Part shown: one piece after another, positions 1 to 5,500 of the stretch
Numbering within the stretch: the stretch's first letter is position 1
How the letters are laid out: each line of letters opens with the position of its first letter
From: Campylobacterales bacterium
GTDB taxonomy: Bacteria; Campylobacterota; Campylobacteria; Campylobacterales; QNZT01
Assembly (NCBI GenBank): GCA_027055005.1
Contig: JALUNR010000238.1
Location: 1-5,500 of the forward strand
Reading direction: 5' to 3'
Length of the DNA: 5,500 nucleotides
Translations under genes and position numbers: made by a program
The notes under the pieces: model-generated
The model's input: the letters and a program-made list of their open reading frames with translations, nothing else
What the model was told of the DNA's origin: nothing
Database searches by the model: none

Positions 1-893
1 ACCATCTCTCCCAACTCACTAGGACTTATAACCATAACATAAGGCATAAAACTCTGTATAGTTGGGATAATCTCCATAAAGTCAGTTATATAAACTTCTA
101 TATCACAACTTCCGTCATCATAAGTTGTTAGAACTCTTTGTGTTTTGTTTATAGGTTTTCTAAAAAAGTATTTTGAAACTTTTGAGTCTAAAAAAAGCTC
201 AACGGCAAAAGGTTTGATATGTGGTTCAAAGTAGGCATTTATAGCATTTTCAAAACTTTTTATTACATCTTCGTCAAATTCAAATCGAGTTTCTTGTATT
301 TTAACATTTTTGATACTTTTTAGATGGTATCTTCTTATTTCATGATAGGTTAAATCATAGTTTATCAAGTACCAAAAACCACTTAAGTTTAGTATGCTTA
401 AAGGATAGAGGTTTCTTTGTTTATTGTTATATGTACAAGATATTTCATTTTTTGATTTGATTGCATTTTTGATTTGTACTATTTCAGTTGAGTTATTTTC
501 TAAGCTTTCAAAAGACAGATTTTTATAAATACTGTTTTTTAAACTATCTTCAAGCTTTTGATACAACAAATCCACTCTATAAGCTAAATCCTCACAACTA
601 TACTTATCTTTACTTTTTGCTTTCATGATAGCTATAGTTGCTAACTCTTCACTTGTCAAAAAAGTCTTTTGTAAAAAGTTTTCTTTAGCTAGATAACATT
701 TTATACTATAATCATAATAAACAGTATCATCATCAAAAAATGGCAAAATATAATCTGTAAAATCAAGCTGAATTATTCTAATAGTTGTTTCAACCTCTTT
801 AGCTAATTTTTGAGTTGATAATCTCTCACCACTTGATAACTTAGAAAAGATGTAAGATAATCTTTGGAGTCTGTTTTGTTTGTTATTTTGCAT
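1..893 (-). CDS. WYL-domain transcriptional regulator (HTH-WYL-WCX), 3' end cut by the window edge
   Basis: Reading the minus strand from ATG at 893 gives 297 uninterrupted codons that run off base 1. Residues about 8-50 form an N-terminal helix-turn-helix (LSTQKLAKEV, then a recognition helix around TTIRIIQLDF). Residues about 137-200 are a WYL domain with the signature GFWYLINYD (W174-Y175-L176), an upstream YPLSIL strand (P164) and a following EIRRYHL strand (R187, R188). Residues about 227-297 fit the WCX C-terminal extension, ending near SPSEL, which normally lies close to the end of these proteins, so perhaps 15-25 residues are missing. The family consists of DNA-binding regulators whose WYL domain senses a ligand, often a nucleotide or nucleic acid. 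The target here is unknown. The gene starts 15 bases after the TPR gene's stop and is probably co-transcribed with it. No good Shine-Dalgarno precedes the ATG, so translation may be coupled. One oddity is that the usual RTIQRD-like recognition-helix motif reads RIIQLD. The family call is firm; the regulon is unknown. Confidence 0.9.
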   Translation of the reverse strand, partial: MQNNKQNRLQRLSYIFSKLSSGERLSTQKLAKEVETTIRIIQLDFTDYILPFFDDDTVYYDYSIKCYLAKENFLQKTFLTSEELATIAIMKAKSKDKYSCEDLAYRVDLLYQKLEDSLKNSIYKNLSFESLENNSTEIVQIKNAIKSKNEISCTYNNKQRNLYPLSILNLSGFWYLINYDLTYHEIRRYHLKSIKNVKIQETRFEFDEDVIKSFENAINAYFEPHIKPFAVELFLDSKVSKYFFRKPINKTQRVLTTYDDGSCDIEVYITDFMEIIPTIQSFMPYVMVISPSELGEM

Positions 894-908
894 AAATATC
901 AACTTTTT

Positions 909-1763
909 TTACAACAAAGAACTAAACTGTTTCAAATATTCCTGATCTACTAAAGATAAAATACCTTTTTTTTGCATATCTTTCATAATATCTACAGCTT
1001 TTTCTAGGTAGCTATAATCATAATCAGTAGTAAAGATTTTAAAGTTGCTTATCCATAGATTTCTTTCTAACTCGGCATCTAGTTTATTGTAAGAGTGAAG
1101 TTTTTGGTTGATTTTTAGGGAACTTTTGTACATCTCTTTTGCATTTTTGTTATCACCCTCTTCAAGGAAAATATCACCCAATTTTTCATAATCCATAGAT
1201 AATGTTTCTTGTAGTTCTATATCAGATGGTTGTGAAATTATAAGTTTTTGGACTGCTGTTATTGCTTTAGCAAACATTTCCTTTGCATCTGAAAGTTTTC
1301 CATTGCTTAGATACAAATCTCCAAGTTTACCGTAACTGATACTAAGTCCCTTTTGCCATTCACTATCATTTTGATCTAAATATGAGTACATTATACGAAT
1401 TTTTAGTGCATTTTTGTACATCTCTTTTGCTTTTTCTATATCTCCACTTTGTAGATAATTATCTCCCATTTTGTCATAGCTATCAGTCAAATCCATTTGT
1501 AATTTTGGGTCAGTGTTACTATTTGCCATACTTCTTAGGATGTTTAGTGAGCTTTGATACATTTTTTGGGCATTTTTTATATCACCTTTTAGCATATATT
1601 GATCACCTTGAATGTTATAGTTATCAACCAAAGCTTTCTGCCACTCGGTATTTATAGAGCTTATTTGAGATATAAAGTCTGTTGTAGTATCGCTACTAAA
1701 AAGTCCATCTACCATCATATCGTTTTGAATAATAGCAAATGAATTTTCAAAGTTACTAGCCAT
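909..1763 (-). CDS. TPR-repeat protein, cytoplasmic, function unknown
   Basis: This is a 284-residue protein with no signal peptide or membrane segment. After a Ser/Asp-rich N-terminus (1-40) it carries four consecutive repeats of 47-48 residues, with the conserved Gly-Asp at G53, G100, G148 and G196. Each repeat reads roughly as WQ..LS.SY.KLGD.YL..GD...AKEMY..AL.I, which is a 34-residue TPR helix pair plus a 14-residue linker/helix start. A degenerate fifth unit (about 233-262, AVDIMKDMQKKG) and a short helical tail follow. This long-period TPR with Trp-Gln/Leu-Gln at the unit start is a type I recall from multi-TPR bacterial proteins; it normally mediates protein binding and has no catalytic residues. 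The start at 1763 is supported by AAGGA six bases upstream (minus strand, 1770-1774) and a TATAAT box about 27 bases upstream. It is the first gene of a likely operon with the WYL regulator. Its partner cannot be read from the sequence. Confidence 0.88.
   Translation of the reverse strand: MASNFENSFAIIQNDMMVDGLFSSDTTTDFISQISSINTEWQKALVDNYNIQGDQYMLKGDIKNAQKMYQSSLNILRSMANSNTDPKLQMDLTDSYDKMGDNYLQSGDIEKAKEMYKNALKIRIMYSYLDQNDSEWQKGLSISYGKLGDLYLSNGKLSDAKEMFAKAITAVQKLIISQPSDIELQETLSMDYEKLGDIFLEEGDNKNAKEMYKSSLKINQKLHSYNKLDAELERNLWISNFKIFTTDYDYSYLEKAVDIMKDMQKKGILSLVDQEYLKQFSSLL
1068..1643 (-). repeat. Intragenic ~144-bp tandem repeats encoding the four TPR units
   Basis: The four TPR units are visible at DNA level. 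The block coding for AKEMY/F recurs as TTTTGTACATCTCTTTTGC (plus-strand reading) at 1124-1142 and exactly again at 1412-1430, 288 bases (two units) apart. A diverged copy, ACATTTCCTTTGC at 1274-1286, sits exactly 144 bases from the first. The outermost copy, ACATTTTTTGGGC at 1559-1571, is 141 bases from the 1412-1430 copy. The spacing matches protein units of 48, 48 and 47 residues, so the array grew by in-frame unit duplication. Units 2 and 4 are the most alike at this site. Confidence 0.8.
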
Positions 1764-1795
1764 TAAAGTTCCTTGTTTATTCTTTGGTAATTATA
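1764..1795 (-). promoter_or_regulatory. Candidate promoter (-10) and ribosome site for the TPR-WYL unit
   Basis: On the minus strand a perfect TATAAT lies at 1795-1790, followed by AAGGA at 1774-1770, six bases before the ATG at 1763. The transcript would start near 1783, giving a leader of about 20 bases. No good -35 is seen (TAGCAA at 1818-1813 at 17-base spacing), which is usual for sigma70 promoters of Campylobacterota. In such AT-rich DNA a TATAAT can occur by chance; position and ribosome site support it. Confidence 0.5.
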
Positions 1796-1837
1796 TCATA
1801 AATATGCTATTATTGCTATTTAATACATCATAAGGTT
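1784..1837 (+). promoter_or_regulatory. Candidate promoter and ribosome site for the pepD-permease-DUF2400 unit
   Basis: An extended -10, TGCTATTAT, lies at 1805-1813, with a 4-of-6 match to the -35 consensus, TTGGTA at 1784-1789, 18 bases upstream of the TATTAT core. TAAGG at 1831-1835 lies six bases before the ATG at 1842. Transcription would start near 1820, giving a leader of about 22 bases. The element overlaps the oppositely directed TPR promoter candidate. This is inferred from motifs only. Confidence 0.45.
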
Positions 1838-1841
1838 TATC

Positions 1842-3101
1842 ATGAAAGAACTCTTAGAAATTTTTAAAAAGATAACGGCGATTCCTCATTGTAGTTTTAA
1901 AACTGAGAGATTAAAAGAGTTTTTAAAACTAGAGTGTGAAAATGCTGGGGCAAAAGTCCTAGAAGATAAAGCAGGAAATATCCTAGCCAAAAAGGGAAAT
2001 CCTACTATTTGCTTACAATCTCACTATGATATGGTTTGTGTAGGATATACGACAAAGATTGAATTACTAGAAGATGGGGGTTATATAAGGGCTAAAAACT
2101 CTTCACTTGGAGCTGATAATGGTATAGGGGTTGCTATGATGCTATCTCTTATAAAGCAAAAAGATAATCTTGAGTTACTTTTTACAAATGATGAAGAGGT
2201 TGGACTTATCGGAGCTACAAATCTAAACTTACCTATAAAATCAATCTATCTTTTAAATCTCGATAGTGAAGAGGAGGGGAGTATTTGTCTTGGTTGTGCA
2301 GGGGGAGTTGATCTTTTTGCTACTTTAAAGTCATCTTTAGTTTCATATCAAAAACAAAATAGTTATGAAATAAATACAAAAAACTTTAAAGGTGGACATA
2401 GTGGAGTTGATATAGATAAAAATATCAAAAATGCCATAAAAGAATTAGCTTACTTTTTAAAAAAATATGAGTGTAAAATCCACTCTATAAATGGTGGAGA
2501 AGCTGGAAATGCTATACCTAAAGCTGTAAAAGCCATAGTTATCACAGATAAAAAGCTAAGTTCAACTAAGTTTTTAGAAGTTAAAGAGATTAAAAGTGTA
2601 GATACTATCCTAGATAAAAGTGATGAACTTTTGGATCTTTTACTGTCTTTTCCAAGTGGAGTTAGAAGTTATGATAAAAGTTTAAATCTAGTGGAGACAA
2701 GTATAAATCTAGCAACCATAAAAACCCTTGATGATAGTATAAAACTAGAGATAAGTCCTAGAGCTATGAGTGATATTGAGTTAGAAAAATTAAAATTAGA
2801 GAGTAAAGTGCATCTACAAAGATTTGGCTTTGAGGTAGAGTTTAGGCATCCATATCCAGCTTGGAAACCAACTATCGGAGAGTTTGCAAAAAGAGTTCAA
2901 AAACTATCTTTAAAACACTTCAAAAATGCAGATTTTTATGCTATTCATGCAGGGTTAGAGTGTGGAGTGATACTCAAAAACTCAAATCTTAAAGAAGCCG
3001 TAAGCATAGGACCAAATATTTTCTCTCCTCACTCAATAGAAGAGAGAGTTGAGATAGAATCAGTTAAAAAAGTTTATGAAGTTGTAAAAGAGCTTATATG
3101 A
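1842..3101 (+). CDS. pepD: M20C family dipeptidase (PepD-type, beta-Ala-His / Xaa-His dipeptidase)
   Basis: This is a zinc-dependent cytosolic aminopeptidase-like enzyme that splits dipeptides, typically Xaa-His, so that imported peptides feed the amino acid pool. The expected di-metal site can be traced: H61 in QSHYDMV with D63 two residues on, D92 in GADNGIG, the Glu pair E118/E119 in NDEEVG (general base and metal ligand), D141 in LNLDSEEEG and H397 in SPHSIEERV. The lid-domain GGHSGVDI (H186) and late IHAGLECG (369-375) are PepD hallmarks. At 419 residues it is shorter than the roughly 485 of E. coli PepD, mostly in the lid, but no catalytic element is missing. The start is supported by TAAGG six bases upstream. 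Its stop overlaps the permease start (ATGA), so the two are translationally coupled, which fits peptide uptake followed by cleavage. M20C membership is firm; exact substrate preference is not readable. Confidence 0.92.
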   Translation: MKELLEIFKKITAIPHCSFKTERLKEFLKLECENAGAKVLEDKAGNILAKKGNPTICLQSHYDMVCVGYTTKIELLEDGGYIRAKNSSLGADNGIGVAMMLSLIKQKDNLELLFTNDEEVGLIGATNLNLPIKSIYLLNLDSEEEGSICLGCAGGVDLFATLKSSLVSYQKQNSYEINTKNFKGGHSGVDIDKNIKNAIKELAYFLKKYECKIHSINGGEAGNAIPKAVKAIVITDKKLSSTKFLEVKEIKSVDTILDKSDELLDLLLSFPSGVRSYDKSLNLVETSINLATIKTLDDSIKLEISPRAMSDIELEKLKLESKVHLQRFGFEVEFRHPYPAWKPTIGEFAKRVQKLSLKHFKNADFYAIHAGLECGVILKNSNLKEAVSIGPNIFSPHSIEERVEIESVKKVYEVVKELI

Positions 3102-3898
3102 AGGTACCATATATAAGTATAGTTTTACTTTTTATTATATTTTTTTTCAGTTTTTTTGGTGGATTTTTTTATCATCAAAGTGCTTATGCTTTAAATCCAT
3201 CAGATATACTTTTATCTCCATCATTTAGTCATCTTTTTGGAACAGATAGACTTGGTCGTGATGTTTTAGCTAGAGTTTTGGAGGGTGGAAAGGTTTCTTT
3301 GACTATCGGAGTTTTAAGTGCTGTATTAAGCTCACTTTTGGGGCTTATGATAGGAGTAATGGCAGGATTTTTTAAAGGCAAAGTTGATAAAGCAACAGTT
3401 GTTATGATAGATTTGTTTTTGACATTTCCTACCTTCTTTCTACTTTTAGCTCTTATTAGTTATATGAATGCTTCAGTTTGGATACTTGTTTTTATCATCT
3501 CTATAACTGGTTGGATGGGAATGGCTCGGATGATAAGAAGTGAAAGTTTTGCGATAAGCAATAAGCCTTTTATAAAAGTATTAAAACTAGCAAAAGTAAG
3601 TAGGTTGAAGATTATTTTAAAGTATTTTACTCCTATACTAGCTCCTATATTTTTTATCTCTTTTACTTTTGGGGTAGGGGGAGCGATTTTAGCAGAGAGT
3701 GGACTTAGCTTTTTAGGAATAGGGATTATGCCACCACAAATTAGTTGGGGTAGTATTTTAAGTGGTGGAAAAGGTATAGTTGATATAGCTCCTTGGGTTA
3801 GCTTCTTCCCTGGACTTATGATATTTTTAGTAGTTTTTTGTTTGGTAAATATTAGTGATTTTTTACAGAAGTTTACAAATCAAAAGGATAGTTTTTGA
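3098..3898 (+). CDS. Peptide-type ABC transporter permease (OppC/DppC family)
   Basis: This is an inner-membrane permease subunit of the type that pairs with an OppB/DppB subunit, two ATPases and a periplasmic binding protein to import di- or oligopeptides (in some cases nickel). Its 266 residues start with a hydrophobic segment (4-24). Next comes the family signature HLFGTDRLGRDVLARV (46-60) at the beginning of the BPD_transp_1 domain, followed by hydrophobic segments near 68-92, 100-122, 127-143, 180-198 and 234-252. A second signature, ESGLSFLGIGIMPPQISWGS (200-219), is well kept. The cytoplasmic EAA loop (about 158-182) is degenerate: the usual Glu-Ala-Ala reads K160-V161-L162 and the conserved Gly is K166, while P179 remains. 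The start overlaps the pepD stop by four bases and the stop overlaps the next gene (TTGA). No other transporter subunit is in the window, so partners must be encoded elsewhere. The family is firm; substrate is inferred from the pepD link. No symbol is given because oppC and dppC cannot be told apart. Confidence 0.88.
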   Translation: MKVPYISIVLLFIIFFFSFFGGFFYHQSAYALNPSDILLSPSFSHLFGTDRLGRDVLARVLEGGKVSLTIGVLSAVLSSLLGLMIGVMAGFFKGKVDKATVVMIDLFLTFPTFFLLLALISYMNASVWILVFIISITGWMGMARMIRSESFAISNKPFIKVLKLAKVSRLKIILKYFTPILAPIFFISFTFGVGGAILAESGLSFLGIGIMPPQISWGSILSGGKGIVDIAPWVSFFPGLMIFLVVFCLVNISDFLQKFTNQKDSF

Positions 3899-4602
3899 AA
3901 GAACTTTTAGATTTAGAAGTGGCAAAAAGAAATACTTTAGAAGAACTTAGTTACGACTCTCCAGACCCTTTAATGATAGCTTCAAGATACAAAGATGAGT
4001 ATATTTCACTTATTTGTGCCCTGTTTGCTTATGGTAATGCAAAACAGATAGTAAAGTTTTTAGATAGTTTAGATTTTTCAAATGTGGTTCAAAAAGACAA
4101 GTATTATCGCTTTCAGAAGACAAAAGATGTAGATGAATTTTTTAAAACTATTAGTCGGCTAAAAGAGATTGATAGCTTAGAAAATCTTTTTTTTGAAGGT
4201 TACAAAAAGCAAAACTCAGTGATAGATGGACTAAACTCTCTAATCACAACTTTACTAGAGGTAAATCCATACCGCTCCCATGGATATAACTTTTTAGTAG
4301 GCACTCCACCTACAAATAAATCAAAATCAACTTATAAAAGATATAATATGTTTTTAAGATGGATGGTAAGAAGTGATAACCTTGATATGGGACTTTGGAA
4401 AAAAGTAGATAAAAAACATTTGCTTATACCTTTAGATACCCACACATTTAAAGTTTCTCAAAAGTTAGGATTACTTAAACGGAAAAGTTATGATTTAAAG
4501 GCAGTGCTTGAGCTAACAAATAAGCTAAAAGAGTTTGATGAATATGATCCGGTTAAGTATGATTTTGCTATTTATAGAATAGGGCAGGAAGGTATAATCT
4601 AA
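3895..4602 (+). CDS. TIGR02757 / DUF2400 family protein (possibly HhH-GPD-glycosylase-like)
   Basis: This soluble 235-residue protein is recognised from family signatures: SPDPLMIASRY (22-32), ICALFAYGNAKQI (40-52), YKRYNMFLRWMVR (147-159), LIPLDTHTFKVSQKLGLL (177-194) and DPVKYDFAIYRIG (218-230). The family has no assigned function that I know of. The C-terminal half, with a Lys/Arg-rich helix before FLRWMVR and a PLDTH block containing D181, recalls the catalytic Lys/Asp arrangement of helix-hairpin-helix DNA glycosylases. That likeness is my inference. The start is TTG at 3895: AAAAGGA at 3882-3888 lies six bases upstream, and it overlaps the permease TGA in TTGA, so translation is coupled. 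Co-transcription with pepD and the permease is likely, but a shared job is not evident. There is no sign of truncation. Confidence 0.85.
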   Translation: MKELLDLEVAKRNTLEELSYDSPDPLMIASRYKDEYISLICALFAYGNAKQIVKFLDSLDFSNVVQKDKYYRFQKTKDVDEFFKTISRLKEIDSLENLFFEGYKKQNSVIDGLNSLITTLLEVNPYRSHGYNFLVGTPPTNKSKSTYKRYNMFLRWMVRSDNLDMGLWKKVDKKHLLIPLDTHTFKVSQKLGLLKRKSYDLKAVLELTNKLKEFDEYDPVKYDFAIYRIGQEGII

Positions 4603-4656
4603 AATTTAGCAACTTTAGCTAAAATATGAAAAAAATTATTTTAAAAGGATTTAGAG
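4593..4656 (+). promoter_or_regulatory. Candidate atpB promoter and leader, with ribosome site
   Basis: A perfect TATAAT (4593-4598) sits across the last codons of the DUF2400 gene, and a second possible -10, TAAAAT, lies at 4620-4625. No convincing -35 is seen. AAAAGGA at 4643-4649 lies seven bases before the GTG at 4657 and fixes that start. Between them TTTAGC (4605-4610) can pair with GCTAAA (4618-4623) as a weak 6-bp hairpin with a 7-base loop. It has no following T-tract, so it is not a terminator, and atpB could also be reached by read-through from the upstream genes. Confidence 0.45.
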
Positions 4657-4659
4657 GTG
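4643..4659 (+). promoter_or_regulatory. Ribosome site that decides the atpB GTG start
   Basis: AAAAGGA at 4643-4649 and the GTG at 4657-4659 are separated by seven bases. The next in-frame ATG is at residue 36, inside the first membrane helix region, so GTG is the only start that gives a normal AtpB N-terminus (MGEVFTFFG). Confidence 0.7.
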
Positions 4660-5337
4660 GGTGAAGTATTTACTTTTTTTGGTGCAATTCATGAGTCACA
4701 TGGATTTATACTAGTTTCTCATATTTTATTGACAGCAGTTATTGTTCTTGCTATTGCAAAAATGGCGACTTCTTCTATGCAAATAGTACCCAAAGGTGCT
4801 CAAAATGTAGCTGAGGTTTATTTAAATGGTGTAGTTGAAATGGGTAAAGATGTTATAGGTGAAAAATTAGCTAGACAATATTTGCCACTTATAGCTACTA
4901 TTGGTCTTTTTGTTCTTGTTGCAAATTTAATAGGTATTATTCCTGGTTTTGAGTCACCAACAGCTGATATAAATGTTACTTTAGCATTAGCTTTAATAGT
5001 TTTTGTTTATTATAACTTTGAGGGTATAAGAAAAAATGGTGTAAAAGCTTATTTTGCACACTTTATGGGACCTGAGAAACTTTTAGCTCCTTTGATGTTT
5101 CCAATAGAGATAGTTTCTCATCTCTCACGTATTATATCATTGTCATTTAGGCTTTTTGGAAATATAAAAGGTGATGATCTTTTCTTGGCAGTTATGCTTA
5201 TGTTAGCTCCAGTTGTAGCTCCTCTTGCTCCTTATGCACTTTTGACTTTCTCTGCACTACTTCAAGCATTTATCTTTATGATACTTACTTATGTATATCT
5301 TGCAGGTGCAGTTTTACTACACGAAGAGAGTTTATAA
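4657..5337 (+). CDS. atpB: ATP synthase F0 subunit a
   Basis: This is the a subunit of the membrane F0 sector, which forms the two proton half-channels and faces the rotating c-ring. The key arginine is R165 in SLSFRLFGN (E. coli aR210 equivalent), with N169 following. Q203 in ALLQAFIFMILTYVYL corresponds to E. coli Q252. The E. coli E219 position holds D174 and the H245 position is a leucine. Five or six hydrophobic helices are visible (about 17-36, 75-96, 105-120, 142-165, 175-198, 199-221). At 226 residues it is shorter than the 271 of E. coli, as expected for Campylobacterota. The GTG start is supported by AAAAGGA seven bases upstream. No other atp gene is adjacent; in Campylobacterota atpB commonly lies apart from atpFHAGDC and atpE. 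The thiE-like gene follows after eight bases. Identification is secure. Confidence 0.97.
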   Translation: MGEVFTFFGAIHESHGFILVSHILLTAVIVLAIAKMATSSMQIVPKGAQNVAEVYLNGVVEMGKDVIGEKLARQYLPLIATIGLFVLVANLIGIIPGFESPTADINVTLALALIVFVYYNFEGIRKNGVKAYFAHFMGPEKLLAPLMFPIEIVSHLSRIISLSFRLFGNIKGDDLFLAVMLMLAPVVAPLAPYALLTFSALLQAFIFMILTYVYLAGAVLLHEESL

Positions 5338-5345
5338 TATTTTAG

Positions 5346-5500
5346 ATGGAGAGGTATTTTATTACCGATCCATCATACTATGATTCACTAGAAAGCTTTG
5401 AAAAATATCTAAAGCTAGTTTATAAAAATCATTGCATCGACCTCTCTTGCTTTAGAGATAAAGTAAATATGGATACAATTTCGTATAGAGAGCTTTTTTT
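5346..5500 (+). CDS. Thiamine-phosphate synthase-like (TenI/ThiE family) protein, N-terminal fragment
   Basis: The frame opens at ATG 5346 and stays open for 51 codons to the window end. The N-terminus MERYFITDPSYYDSLESF followed by CIDLSCFRDK (30-39) fits the first two beta strands of the ThiE/TenI TIM barrel: the Y-x-ITD strand and the strand ending in an Arg-x-Lys that binds substrate. ThiE joins the pyrimidine and thiazole halves of thiamine, while TenI paralogues have other or regulatory roles. The fragment is too short to choose, so no symbol is given. A TAG lies directly in frame before the ATG, so the start cannot be further upstream. No Shine-Dalgarno precedes it, and the atpB stop is eight bases away, suggesting coupled translation. 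The family call rests on about 40 residues. Confidence 0.65.
   Translation, partial: MERYFITDPSYYDSLESFEKYLKLVYKNHCIDLSCFRDKVNMDTISYRELF

Noticed and set aside
1382..1657. 91-codon open frame on the plus strand
   Set aside because: It lies wholly antisense inside the TPR gene, has no ribosome site and a Tyr/Leu/Phe-rich low-complexity product. The opposite frame has clear repeat conservation, so this is a shadow.
3895..4602. An ATG start for the DUF2400 gene downstream of the TTG
   Set aside because: The first in-frame ATG is at residue 27, after the conserved SPDP motif, while the TTG has a well-spaced AAAAGGA.
4605..4623. Hairpin TTTAGC/GCTAAA after the DUF2400 gene as a terminator
   Set aside because: The stem is only 6 bp and AT-rich, and no T-tract follows.
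4626..4664. 12-codon frame (ATG to TGA) overlapping the atpB start as a possible leader peptide
   Set aside because: It has no ribosome site, and its codons are largely the atpB ribosome site itself (AAAAGGA). Chance is the simpler reading.
5333..5338. TATAAT at the end of atpB as a promoter for the thiE-like gene
   Set aside because: It overlaps the atpB stop and would start transcription at or after the thiE-like ATG, leaving no leader; likely chance in AT-rich DNA.
1..5500. CRISPR array, insertion sequence, tRNA/rRNA, riboswitch or attachment site
   Set aside because: I saw no short regularly spaced repeats outside the TPR coding repeats, no transposase or terminal inverted repeats, no RNA gene signatures, and no gene-free stretch longer than about 80 bases.

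Overview
The window is AT-rich, tightly packed chromosomal DNA that most resembles a free-living or host-associated member of the Campylobacterota (Epsilonproteobacteria; Arcobacter/Sulfurimonas-like by general character, genus not resolvable here). Three things point there: low GC with A/T-ending codons, a short AtpB of 226 residues standing apart from the other ATP synthase genes, and short overlapping housekeeping genes with simple AAGGA ribosome sites.

Left part (1-1763, minus strand): a two-gene unit reading leftwards. First comes a cytoplasmic protein built from four ~48-residue TPR-type repeats (909-1763). It is followed 15 bases later by a helix-turn-helix/WYL/WCX transcription regulator (start at 893) whose last residues lie beyond base 1.

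Middle (1764-1841): a 78-base divergent intergenic region holding a candidate promoter for each side. The two candidates occupy nearly the same DNA.

Right part (1842-5500, plus strand): an M20C dipeptidase of the PepD (beta-Ala-His/Xaa-His dipeptidase) type overlaps by ATGA an OppC/DppC-like peptide ABC permease. The permease overlaps by TTGA a TIGR02757/DUF2400 protein. After a 54-base gap with a candidate promoter comes atpB, the membrane a-subunit of F-type ATP synthase, with a GTG start. Eight bases after its stop begins the first 51 codons of a TenI/ThiE-like thiamine-phosphate synthase that runs out of the window.

The dipeptidase and permease make biological sense together (uptake and cleavage of small peptides), but no binding protein, OppB partner or ATPase is present in the window. 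The DUF2400, atpB and thiE-like genes look like ordinary operon packing. I see no mobile element, CRISPR array, tRNA or rRNA. No clearly novel system is visible. The points most worth checking are the TPR/WYL pair, the degenerate EAA loop of the permease, and the glycosylase-like C-terminal half of the DUF2400 protein.
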